Below, in pieces: positions 55,046-63,545 of a DNA stretch of 64,000 bases. The number at the start of each line of letters is the position of its first letter. Positions within the stretch are counted from its first letter, which is position 1. The stretch lies in assembly GCF_041060425.1 (NCBI RefSeq), contig NZ_JAULBC010000005.1:124001-188000 (forward strand), given 5' to 3'. The notes under the pieces were generated by a model, which saw nothing but the letters and a program-made list of their open reading frames with translations, was not told where the DNA came from and made no database searches. Position numbers and translations under genes: made by a program. This stretch comes from Danxiaibacter flavus. GTDB taxonomy: Bacteria; Bacteroidota; Bacteroidia; Chitinophagales; Chitinophagaceae.

Positions 55046-55300
55046 AGGCATATAAGGTAATATAAGGTTTGGATTGCTTCACGCCTACACGGCACAACAT
55101 AATGGCTAAAAACTCATTGCTGAAAGCTAATAGCTATTTTTAAACCATATAAGGCATGTAAGGGAATATAAGGTTTTGATTTGATTCACGTTTTGCGACA
55201 TCACTAGACAGTACATGCATAATGGCTAAAAGCTAACAGCTACGTTTAGCCATATAGAGCATAGAAGAACATATAAGATCCATGTTCTGCGTCTACACTA
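55046..55300. repeat. Degenerate ~105-bp tandem repeats in the 54.8-55.7 kb gap
   Basis: Two units share GGCATATAAGGTAATATAAGG / AAGGCATGTAAGGGAATATAAGG, a GATTCACG-type middle and CATAATGGCTAAAA with AGCTAACAGCTA ends; a shorter third starts near 55253. AGCTnTCAGC-like decamers occur in each (55104-55140, 55224-55252). No ORF is supported. Confidence 0.6.
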
Positions 55301-55325
55301 CTTGTAGGAAGCAATATCTACGACC

Positions 55326-55407
55326 GACGCCTTCGGCGTCGAAGCATTAGCATTGGGCAACGCCCTGGGGAAAAATAGCAAATGATGATCAAGCCCTGAA
55401 AGGGCGT
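55326..55407. repeat. Multi-hairpin element, copy 2
   Basis: GACGCCTTCGGCGTC (6-bp stem), GGGCAACGCCC, then AAGCCCTGAAAGGGC. Its reverse complement matches 28077-28157. Confidence 0.75.
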
Positions 55408-55490
55408 AAGCATTAAAAAAGCCGAACGATAGAAGATAATTAAACTTTTACAGACCTCATGTTCTGCGATTTCGCAACATGGTAAGATGT

Positions 55491-55543
55491 AACAGCTGAT
55501 AGCTCATTGCTGATAGCTCACAGCTAAAAGCCGACAGCTAAAA
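55491..55543. repeat. AGCTnTCAGC decamer cluster
   Basis: CAGCTGATAGCTCATTGCTG, ATAGCTCACAGCTAAAAGCC, GACAGCTA. A smaller one follows at 55672-55705 up to the GH35 stop. Confidence 0.75.
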
Positions 55544-55583
55544 AAACCGCAGCGTTAATTCATTGCTGAATCACACTACGGTT
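55544..55583 (-). terminator. Terminator after the GH35 gene
   Basis: On the minus strand AAACCGTAGTGTGATTCA pairs with TGAATTAACGCTGCGGTTT (G-U pairs, one bulge) and is followed by TTTT. About 130 bases after the stop. Confidence 0.7.
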
Positions 55584-55710
55584 TGCAAACCAAAACCCTG
55601 TTTAAATATTCAACTTTATGGCTGAATAAGTTTTTTTTAATCTACCAACTAGAATGAAGCCTGCGGAAGACCGGCTGACAGCTCATTGCTGATAGCTGAA
55701 AGCTAAACGA

Positions 55711-57525
55711 TTATTCCGTCAATGTTATTTCGCCTTTTACTGTTGCAGGCTCTAGCAGGTGCAGATCAAGCACAACTATTTCGTTGGTACCTTTTTTCAA
55801 CCAGGAAGCAGGACAATACAAACGCTGTTGCGGTCCGCGGTTCCAGTAACGGCCAAGGTTATGCCCATTTACCCATACAACGCCTTTCGCATATTTACTC
55901 ATATCGATGTAAGTATCACCGGTTTCATTCAATTCAAATGTTCCTTTGAAAAACATACCATTCTTTGGATCGCTTACTGTTTGAAGTTTAAGAGAAGAAA
56001 TAAATTTTTCATCGACAGGCAGCAGGTATGTATCCCAGCTCATTAAGGTCATTCCATTCAACGTAACTCTGTCGGTGATCCCTTTGCGATCGATCATATA
56101 TTGTGCAAAGTTGATGTGCCCCATTCCTTCTACCAGGATGTCAAGCACCGGCTCCTTGCTTTCAGTCTTCGGAAGTTTTATGCTCCATTTACCACCATCA
56201 CGATAGATCGTATCAACAAATTTTCCATCCACAAAAACCAATGCATAATCATGTGGCTCGGTAATAGTAAGCGTTCCACTCTTATGACCGATGAGTTTTG
56301 TTCTGTATAAAATAAAACCCTGGTTTTGATCGTACGCTTCCATTGGCTTAGGCTGCGGAGAAGCGATTGGCTTGGGCAATTGCTGCCATAGAGATGTAAA
56401 GGGCTTAAGCATTACATCAGGAACTGAGATCGCGGGTATTGCTTTCGGAACATCCGGTATCTTGTACGAAATATACTTACTGATCAGATTTCTCAGCGCG
56501 TAATACTTCGGCGTAGCTTGTCCCTGTTCATTTATCGGAGCATCATAATCATAACTTGTAAGGTCAGGCTGGTATTGTGTTGCAGAAAAAGCATTGGCGC
56601 CTGCAGTAAATCCGAAATTGGTGCCACCGTGTACCACATAAAAGTTAACTGATTTTTTGTTATCCATCAGGTAGCGCACTTCTTTCAATAAACCTGCGGT
56701 ATCAGGTCTCGCCCATTTTTCACCCCAATGGGTTAACCAACCGGGATATGTTTCACTGCTGAACGAAGGCACATTCGGATTGCGTTTGCTAGCCTGTTTA
56801 AAATCTTCATCACCGGAACCGCTATCCAAACCAATCGCAGCGCCATCGATATTACCCGCTTCAAGCATGTAAGCGGTAGCACCGTCAGCAGTATAGAAAG
56901 GAACATTGATGCCGTTATCGATCCACATTTTCCGCAGCGTTTCAAGATATGTTTTGTCGTTTGCGTAGCTACCATATTCGTTTTCAACCTGAACCATCAG
57001 GATTGGTCCGCCGTTGGTGCACTGCAGGGAGGTAACTTCTTTTGACAGACGTGCCACATACTTCTTCACCGCATCCATATAGTGCGGGTCCATGCAACGT
57101 ATCTTAATATCCGGGATCTTTAAAAGATATGAAGGCAGTCCGCCGAAATCCCATTCCGCACATACATAAGGCCCCGGCCGTAACAACACCCACATACCTT
57201 CTTCCTTACAAATACGAATGAATTTTGCAATGTTGTGGTTACCAGTCGAAAAGTCAAAAACACCCGGTGCAGTTTCTTGGTAGTTCCAAAATACATAGGC
57301 AGCGATGGTATTGCATCCCATGGCTTTTGCCATCTGGATGCGATGACGCCAGTATTCTTCCGGAATACGCGCGGGGTGCATTTCACCACTAATCATCTGG
57401 AAGGGTTTGCCATCCAGTAGAAAATCTGTCTTACCAAGAGAAAACACATGTTTCTGTGATTGGGCTGCGGTTGACAAGAACACCATCAACAAGAGCAGGA
57501 TTATTTTCGTATATGGATATTTCAT
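55711..57525 (-). CDS. Beta-galactosidase, GH35
   Basis: 604 residues with a signal peptide (IILLLLMVFLSTAAQSQ). GH35 pattern: FLLDGKPFQMISGEMHPARIPEEYWRHRIQMAKAMGCNTIAAYVFWNYQE, LRPGPYVCAEWDFGGLP, ILMVQVENEYGSY with the acid/base Glu183, SFSSETYPGW with the nucleophile Glu258, YVVHGGTNFGF and a C-terminal beta domain. It removes terminal beta-galactose from glycans outside the cytoplasm. It is the most upstream gene of the minus-strand run and has its own candidate operator about 45 bases ahead. Confidence 0.95.
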   Translation of the reverse strand: MKYPYTKIILLLLMVFLSTAAQSQKHVFSLGKTDFLLDGKPFQMISGEMHPARIPEEYWRHRIQMAKAMGCNTIAAYVFWNYQETAPGVFDFSTGNHNIAKFIRICKEEGMWVLLRPGPYVCAEWDFGGLPSYLLKIPDIKIRCMDPHYMDAVKKYVARLSKEVTSLQCTNGGPILMVQVENEYGSYANDKTYLETLRKMWIDNGINVPFYTADGATAYMLEAGNIDGAAIGLDSGSGDEDFKQASKRNPNVPSFSSETYPGWLTHWGEKWARPDTAGLLKEVRYLMDNKKSVNFYVVHGGTNFGFTAGANAFSATQYQPDLTSYDYDAPINEQGQATPKYYALRNLISKYISYKIPDVPKAIPAISVPDVMLKPFTSLWQQLPKPIASPQPKPMEAYDQNQGFILYRTKLIGHKSGTLTITEPHDYALVFVDGKFVDTIYRDGGKWSIKLPKTESKEPVLDILVEGMGHINFAQYMIDRKGITDRVTLNGMTLMSWDTYLLPVDEKFISSLKLQTVSDPKNGMFFKGTFELNETGDTYIDMSKYAKGVVWVNGHNLGRYWNRGPQQRLYCPASWLKKGTNEIVVLDLHLLEPATVKGEITLTE

Positions 57526-57569
57526 AATGACAAACCTATTATAAATGTTTGAAAGATGATGCTTTTAAC

Positions 57570-57581
57570 GCAAACGATTGC
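57570..57581. promoter_or_regulatory. Candidate LacI-type operator upstream of the GH35 gene
   Basis: GCAAACGATTGC, CG-centred, one mismatch between half sites, 45 bases before the ATG. Confidence 0.55.
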
Positions 57582-57584
57582 ATC

Positions 57585-57613
57585 AAGCTGTCAGCTATCG
57601 GCTATCAGCTGGC
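57585..57613. repeat. AGCTnTCAGC decamer cluster
   Basis: AAGCTGTCAGCTATCGGCTA, TCAGCTGG, beside the GH35 operator. Confidence 0.7.
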
Positions 57614-57740
57614 TGTTGAGCTTTGAAGAGGTTTATAATTGGGGTGAAGCTTTATTCCTACAATTGTTGGTAATAGAAGAAATTATCTGCGAAAGGCCAT
57701 TTATAATCTCCGGCTAGATCTTTTAATTAACTATTAAAAT

Positions 57741-57900
57741 CAAATCCCGTTAATCCTTTAATCCCTCAAATCCCGGTCCAGACAAAATCTTGCTTCTTCT
57801 TTCAAAATCAAATCTGTCAATCTCCTAATCCCTTAAATCCCGGTTCCAAACTTAATCTTAATCCCAGTTCAAAATCCCAATCCGAGTACCAATCCAAATC
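57741..57900. repeat. AATCCC degenerate tandem repeat
   Basis: Phrases AAATCCCGTTAATCC, TTTAATCCCTCAAATCCCGG, TCCTAATCCCTTAAATCCCG and AATCCCAATCCGAGTACC fill the gap ahead of gldF. Same phrase family as at 17.6 and 23.5-24.1 kb. Confidence 0.75.
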
Positions 57901-57916
57901 ATTAGTTTTGGCTCCT

Positions 57917-58636
57917 ATGTGGATGATTTGCAAAAAAGAATGGCAACAATTTTTCGGCAGTCTTACAGGTTACATAGCATTGGTCATATTTTTATTGCTG
58001 ACCGGCTTGTTTCTTTTCGTCTTTCCCGACACCAGCCTGCTCGATTTTGGATATGCTTCTCTCAACGGATTTTTTGAACTCGCTCCCTGGCTGTTATTGT
58101 TCCTGGTTCCGGTTGTAACCATGCGCAGCCTTGCAGATGAATACAAGGCCGGCACGTTTGAGCTGCTGAAAACAATGCCGCTGAGCAATGCGTCCATTGT
58201 GTGGGGAAAAATAGCCGGTGCGTTCATTACCATTGCAATCGCAATTATTCCAACTATTATCTACGCTTTTTCCATTCAATCATTAAGTTCCGTCGGCGGT
58301 ATTGATGTGGGCAGTACTATTGGTAGTTATGCCGGTCTTTTGTTTCTTGGTGCGGTATTTACGTCCATCGGTGTTTGCGCCAGCAGTCTTACAAACAATA
58401 CAGTGGTTGCTTTTATCGTTGGTGCCTTTATGTGTTTCATTTTATATAATGGATTTGAAGCCATCAGCAAATTACCTGCGCTTGGTTCTGCTGGATATTA
58501 TATTGAAATGATGGGCATTAAATTTCATTATCACAGCATAAGCCGTGGCGTAGTTGACCTTCGCGACATTATCTATTTCGCGGGCATTATCGTTTTGTTT
58601 GCATTGATCACTCAAAGAATGTTGGAGAAGAGATAA
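57917..58636 (+). CDS. gldF: Gliding-motility ABC transporter permease GldF
   Basis: 239 residues from the ATG at 57917; the TTG at 57908 is an alternative. It starts MWMICKKEWQQFFGSLTGYIALVIFLLLTGLFLF and has six predicted membrane helices, with WLLLFLVPVVTMRSLADEYKAGTFELLKTMPLSNASIVWGKI, typical of GldF. GldF, GldG and the ATPase GldA form an ABC complex linked to gliding in Bacteroidota. gldA is not in the window. gldG follows 3 bases after the stop, so they are cotranscribed. TAGTTTTG at 57903 resembles a -7 element but lies too close to the start. Confidence 0.93.
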   Translation: MWMICKKEWQQFFGSLTGYIALVIFLLLTGLFLFVFPDTSLLDFGYASLNGFFELAPWLLLFLVPVVTMRSLADEYKAGTFELLKTMPLSNASIVWGKIAGAFITIAIAIIPTIIYAFSIQSLSSVGGIDVGSTIGSYAGLLFLGAVFTSIGVCASSLTNNTVVAFIVGAFMCFILYNGFEAISKLPALGSAGYYIEMMGIKFHYHSISRGVVDLRDIIYFAGIIVLFALITQRMLEKR

Positions 58637-58639
58637 GCT

Positions 58640-60391
58640 ATGACTTTTGTTCAAAGAATATTACGACATAAATACTGGTGGGTTGCCCTTCTTGTTTTTT
58701 TTGCAGGATTGATCTATGTATCAGGCTTGCTGAATTACCGGCTTGATTTAACCGCCGAAAAACGTTTCAGCCTCAACAACTCAACCAAGCAATTACTCAA
58801 CGATCTTGATACTGTTGTTACGGTTAAAGTTTTTCTTACCGGAGAGCTTCCATCAGACTATAAAAAATTAAGTCTTGCAACAGAAGATCTATTGAACGAA
58901 TTCAAAGAGAGAAGCCACAACAGAGTACAGATCGCTTTTGAAAAGCCCGGTGAAGATCTTCCTGATAGCAGCAAGATGACGTTATATGACAGCCTTGCCC
59001 GGCACGGCGTTGTTTTTGAAAGAAGTGAAGATGTAACGCAATCCGGCAATAAGGCAACACAACAACTGATCATTCCTTCAGCACTTGTTTATTATAAAAA
59101 TCTGCCACCTTTTGCCGTTGATTTAAGAAGCAGCAGGAAAGTGTTTAAGAACTTCAATGTGATGAATGATATTCCGCAGGAAGATAAAGAAGCTACCCTT
59201 AACGCAGCAGAAGCTTTACTCGAATTTAAGTTTGCCAATGCCATTGATAAATTAACGCGCAAAGAAGTGCCTGTAGTCGCGTATGCCGTAGGCAATGGAG
59301 AACCAACTGATTTACGTGTGAGCGATTTGGGTGAAAGCTTGCGCAACGATTACCGTTTAGGAATTTTTGATTTGAAAAAGGCCTATCCCAATCCAAAAGA
59401 TATTAATGCGCTATTGATCGTAAAACCTCAACAACCTTTTACAGAAGAAGATAAGCTTAAACTTGACCAATACGTAATGCATGGCGGTAAGATCATTTGG
59501 TTTGTTGACAAGTTGTATGCGGAGCTTGACAGTCTGATGCGCAGCCGTGCGGATTTTGTCGCTTTTGACAGAAACCTCAATCTTGATGACATCTTGTTTA
59601 AATACGGTGTTCGTATCAACGGCGATCTTGTACAGGATTTAAACTGTTCAAAGATTCCTGTAGTGGTAGGCTACAATCCTGATAACAGTCCAAGGATGCA
59701 ACGCACACCGTGGCCCTACTATCCCTTTTTGTCTGCCTATAACAATAACCCTATCTCAAAAAACCTTGACAGGGTGTTGCCTGTTTTCCCATCAAGCATA
59801 GACACAGTTAAGGCCGTCGGCATTCAAAAAACCATTCTGTTGGCTACCGACACAAATAGCCGTACGTTAAGTTCGCCTGCGTTAGTCAGCCTTAACAGTA
59901 TTCAAACAGATGCAGATTTCCATTCCATGAACAAAAGCCATGTTCCGGTTGCTGTTTTATTGGAAGGAAAATTCACTTCTTTATTTGCCAATCGTTTGTC
60001 CAATGAAGTAAAAGACAGCGTTACGAAGGCGCTGGGTCAACCATTTGCTGCACAATCTTCAGAAGAAGGCAAGCAGATTGTTGTATCAGATGCAGATATT
60101 GTTACGAATGCGGTAAGCAATACAAACGGACCAATGGCAATGGGTATGCTGCCAATGGAAAATTACCGTTTTGCCAACAGGGAATTTTTCCTCAATAGTG
60201 TGGATTACCTCGTAAGCAATAGCAAAATATTTGAAAGCAGGAACAAAGACTTCACGCTTCGCCTGCTGGATAAGAGTAAAGTTCAGGAACAAAAAACGTT
60301 CTGGCAGCTTGTTAATATCGGTGGGTCTATTCTTATTGTTATCATCATTGGACTGCTAGCTCAATGGAGAAGGAAAAAAAATTACGCATAG
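58640..60391 (+). CDS. gldG: Gliding-motility ABC transporter auxiliary protein GldG
   Basis: 583 residues. N-terminal helix (YWWVALLVFFAGLIYVSGLL), a long periplasmic part of ABC-type uncharacterised/IFT-like fold (LDLTAEKRFSLNNSTKQLLNDL, INALLIVKPQQPFTEEDKLKLDQYVMHGGKIIWFVD) and a C-terminal helix (LVNIGGSILIVIIIGLLAQW). GldG accompanies GldF in the gliding ABC complex. The stop overlaps an imperfect hairpin (60383-60418) that may act as a terminator toward the convergent gene. Confidence 0.94.
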   Translation: MTFVQRILRHKYWWVALLVFFAGLIYVSGLLNYRLDLTAEKRFSLNNSTKQLLNDLDTVVTVKVFLTGELPSDYKKLSLATEDLLNEFKERSHNRVQIAFEKPGEDLPDSSKMTLYDSLARHGVVFERSEDVTQSGNKATQQLIIPSALVYYKNLPPFAVDLRSSRKVFKNFNVMNDIPQEDKEATLNAAEALLEFKFANAIDKLTRKEVPVVAYAVGNGEPTDLRVSDLGESLRNDYRLGIFDLKKAYPNPKDINALLIVKPQQPFTEEDKLKLDQYVMHGGKIIWFVDKLYAELDSLMRSRADFVAFDRNLNLDDILFKYGVRINGDLVQDLNCSKIPVVVGYNPDNSPRMQRTPWPYYPFLSAYNNNPISKNLDRVLPVFPSSIDTVKAVGIQKTILLATDTNSRTLSSPALVSLNSIQTDADFHSMNKSHVPVAVLLEGKFTSLFANRLSNEVKDSVTKALGQPFAAQSSEEGKQIVVSDADIVTNAVSNTNGPMAMGMLPMENYRFANREFFLNSVDYLVSNSKIFESRNKDFTLRLLDKSKVQEQKTFWQLVNIGGSILIVIIIGLLAQWRRKKNYA

Positions 60392-60445
60392 CGACCCGGT
60401 AATCTGAGTCACTACGCGTTTTGAATAATATCTAAGACCTGTTTT

Positions 60446-63286
60446 TTAATTTGATAGCTTAATAAATCTTCCCGAGAAAGTTTCGTTGCCAATTGCAACT
60501 GTAACAAAGTATGAACCTCCCGAAAGATTGGTTACATTGACTTTCTCTTTCCAAACAGATGCAGTTTTATCAGCGCAGCTTTTCCTTAACACTATTCTTC
60601 CCGACATATCCGCAATGTGAACTGTTACTTTGCCTGTTAAATCATTAACCATCGACAAATTCAACTGATCATTGGTTGGCACAGGAGACAATTTTAATTG
60701 CTGTGCTTTGGGTTCATTCAACTCCAAAGAAGAAACCTCAGATCCAGAGTGCTGTTCAGCATTTGCAATGCGCTGCCCTGACGAAAGAGTCACTGTAAAT
60801 GTGACGGTTTGCGAATTACTTCCTGCTTTGTCAGTTACTTTAACGCGATAAGTATATGTACCGTTTGTGAGATTGGTAACTGCTGTTATTGCCTGGGTGG
60901 GACTTTGGATGATCGCATTCTTTGGGCCTGCCATATAATTCCATAGATATGATGTGATCGTGCGGCCCGGTACAGTGTATGAACCCGAAGCATCTAACGT
61001 CACTGTTGAAGTAGTTACCGGACCCGGATTGGCGATAACGGCAACAGGGCCGGTTATGGCAGCCTGGTTAACTACAACAGTTGCACTAGTTGAATCTAGT
61101 TGTCCGGTTCCATTTTTTACGATTAAGGCGAATACATAAGTTCCTGCTTTCATTTTTGTAACCTTAAGCAAGGGCGCAACTGTACTGCTTAGCACATATC
61201 CTGTCGGCCCGGAAACAACAACCCAGCGATATGTCAGTCCACCATTGCTACTTGATGAAGAACTACCATCCAATGCAACAGAATCAACCGGAAGCGTGAT
61301 GGAGTTTGGCGCATTTATGACGGCATGTACAGTGGGCAATGCCGGATTAACAATGATCGTTGCTGTATCTGTATCTTGTTGTCCGGTAGTATTTTTTACG
61401 GTCAGGGTGACTTTGTAAGTTCCTTCTTTCATGCCCGTGATCTTAATCACAGGCTCAATTGTGTTGTTTATAGTATAGCCAGCCGGACCTGATATAACAG
61501 CCCAGTTATAACTCAAATTCCCGTTACTGCTGGAAGAAAATCTTCCATCCAATACTACAGAGTCAACCGAAATAGAACCTGGCCCGTCTATCACCGCATT
61601 TACGGTTGCTGCTGCAAGATTGACTGTAAACGTAACGCGTCCGCTGCCACTTCCGCCGGCATCACTCACTTTTACCTGGAAGGTATAGGTTCCGTTGACC
61701 AGGTTACTTACTTTAGTAATGGCTTTTGTACTGTTTTCTATGATGTAGTTTTTCGGACCAGATATATAATTCCATTGCCACTTTGTAATTGTACGTCCAG
61801 CCGCGGTGTACGAAGCAGATGCGTCTAATGTTGCTGATGTACCGGTAACCAATCCGGGATTTCTTATCACCGCCACAGGACCTGTAACCGTTGCATTCTT
61901 TACCAAAACGGATACGGTATCAGAGGACTCATATCCCCGGTTGTTCTTAACCTTCAAAACGAAATCGTAGATTCCTCCGGTTAAGCTGGTCACTTTTACA
62001 ACCTTGTTTGTAGTCGAATTGAACACATAGCCGGAAGGTCCACCAATGCAGGACCAATTGTAGGAAGCGATAGTTCCTAACGGGTCGTATGATGCACTGC
62101 CATCCAGGGTAACTGAGTCAACAGGCAATGATATAGAAGACGGAGCCTGCGCTACAGCTAAAGGATTCGGTCCTTGTACAGTCACGACTACGGCGTTGGA
62201 TGAACCTGATACTCCTTTGTTGTTGGAAACGGTTAGTTGAATAGTGTATTTACCCGGAGAAAGCTTAGTGAGTGTTGCTATGGATGCAGTGCTGTTGTTA
62301 AGCTGGTAACCCGCCGGCCCCGAAAGCACTTTCCATTTATAGGAAATAATCAAAGCTCCGCTGTCGGTGGAAGAGGCAGATCCGTCCAGCGTTATCCCTT
62401 TCACAGGAAGCGTAACCGTGTCCGGCACCGAGATATACGGATATACGCGCCTGGTTGCTGTATCCGTTCCCCTGGTGTATTGCAAAAGCCATTCATAAAC
62501 GTTTACGCCACGTGGCCTGAATGTTGGATCAAATAGCTTTGTCCAGCTATCATGGCCGCTAACTCCAAATGTGTCGAGCAGGGGCTTCGGATTCATCGGA
62601 GGGGTATAAGCGCTGAGAAAATCATACCACCAAAGCGTATACGTATAAGGTATCGTGGGATCTTCAGTATTGGTTGCGAACCACAAGGGCATATTTGTGG
62701 CTGCAAGAGTGCTGGATTGCAACGTATCCCCGCTCCAGTCAGTAGATGCGGAAACAATCCCCGCAACCGAATTCGCATCGCTCATGGATGAACTGGCTGA
62801 GTACAAGATTCGCCCCGCTCCAAGACTTAGACCGCTCAAATAAACACGTGAATCGTCAATACGATAATGGTGCCTGATATAGTTCATCAGAATATTAAAA
62901 TCCTGTGCGGTTTCAATGGCGGTGTTCGCGAGCTGCGGAGAAATCACTATGTACGAATAGTTTTTTCCGCCCACAGTTATAGTCTTTGGAAACAAACCAT
63001 CAGCAATCACCTTTGGCGGCCCGTATGTTAATATCAGCTGCAGATCGGTTTGAGATCCGCTGCCCCGCTCTCCTTTTCCGTGGAAAAACAACAACAGCGG
63101 ATAAGTTTTATTGGACGTTGCATAATCTGCAGGAAGGTACTCCCAGTAACCGCCGATATTTGGAGAAATGTATGTGGTAATTGGCGTAAAGGTTTGCGAA
63201 GAGACATTTAATGCAATCGCGAAGGACAAAAGAACAATCATTGTCCTTTTATAATTTGGCAGGTACGGTACAGTTATGCCTGGCAT
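60446..63286 (-). CDS. Exported esterase with PKD-like repeats and T9SS sorting domain
   Basis: 946 residues (931 if the ATG at 63241 is used). Signal peptide IVLLSFAIALNVSSQ. N-terminal alpha/beta-hydrolase: PLLLFFHGKGERGSG, then VYLSGLSLGAGRI with the GxSxG serine (Ser154), EDPTIPYTY and GVSGHDSW as probable Asp and His. Then six ~92-residue PKD/REJ-like repeats (each with ITLDGSAS..-type start, W.V.SGP.GY, and LT..GTY.V.L.VKN). The last ~85 residues are a type A T9SS C-terminal domain (LKLSPVPTNDQLNLSM, KVTVHIADMSGRIVLR, LSGGSYFVTVAIGNETFSGRFIKL). It is secreted or attached to the surface; the substrate is unknown. Confidence 0.9.
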   Translation of the reverse strand: MPGITVPYLPNYKRTMIVLLSFAIALNVSSQTFTPITTYISPNIGGYWEYLPADYATSNKTYPLLLFFHGKGERGSGSQTDLQLILTYGPPKVIADGLFPKTITVGGKNYSYIVISPQLANTAIETAQDFNILMNYIRHHYRIDDSRVYLSGLSLGAGRILYSASSSMSDANSVAGIVSASTDWSGDTLQSSTLAATNMPLWFATNTEDPTIPYTYTLWWYDFLSAYTPPMNPKPLLDTFGVSGHDSWTKLFDPTFRPRGVNVYEWLLQYTRGTDTATRRVYPYISVPDTVTLPVKGITLDGSASSTDSGALIISYKWKVLSGPAGYQLNNSTASIATLTKLSPGKYTIQLTVSNNKGVSGSSNAVVVTVQGPNPLAVAQAPSSISLPVDSVTLDGSASYDPLGTIASYNWSCIGGPSGYVFNSTTNKVVKVTSLTGGIYDFVLKVKNNRGYESSDTVSVLVKNATVTGPVAVIRNPGLVTGTSATLDASASYTAAGRTITKWQWNYISGPKNYIIENSTKAITKVSNLVNGTYTFQVKVSDAGGSGSGRVTFTVNLAAATVNAVIDGPGSISVDSVVLDGRFSSSSNGNLSYNWAVISGPAGYTINNTIEPVIKITGMKEGTYKVTLTVKNTTGQQDTDTATIIVNPALPTVHAVINAPNSITLPVDSVALDGSSSSSSNGGLTYRWVVVSGPTGYVLSSTVAPLLKVTKMKAGTYVFALIVKNGTGQLDSTSATVVVNQAAITGPVAVIANPGPVTTSTVTLDASGSYTVPGRTITSYLWNYMAGPKNAIIQSPTQAITAVTNLTNGTYTYRVKVTDKAGSNSQTVTFTVTLSSGQRIANAEQHSGSEVSSLELNEPKAQQLKLSPVPTNDQLNLSMVNDLTGKVTVHIADMSGRIVLRKSCADKTASVWKEKVNVTNLSGGSYFVTVAIGNETFSGRFIKLSN
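60800..62450 (-). repeat. Six PKD-like repeats in the T9SS esterase gene
   Basis: Protein-level repeats of about 92-94 residues; repeats 3 and 6 are of one subtype (GRTIT, ISGPKN/MAGPKN), 4 and 5 of another (SSSSNG, TGQ). This points to pairwise duplication. Confidence 0.7.
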
Positions 63287-63489
63287 TCTAAATAGGTTTA
63301 AGAATTGTACGGAAATTGTGAAGTGTCTATCTAATCTATCATTTAATCAGGGGGTTTACAAATTTAAAAATTACGCAATTGTAATGCGGAGATTCACTTT
63401 GTGATACGGAAATTTGACTGAATCTGAGTGAGGTTGATGCGATTTTTTGCGGATAATTAGGTTTGATTTATAGCCCCTGCAAATGATAC

Positions 63490-63527
63490 AGTATACTCTG
63501 CAAAGTTTAAGCTTTGCAGAGTATACT
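63490..63527 (-). terminator. Strong hairpin after the distal T9SS gene
   Basis: AGTATACTCTGCAAAG and its exact reverse complement (16-bp perfect stem) around TTTAAG. It lies about 20 bases past the stop on the minus strand. No T tract is evident, so it may be an RNA-stabilising or symmetrical element. Confidence 0.7.
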
Positions 63528-63545
63528 AATAGTAATTTTGAGAAT

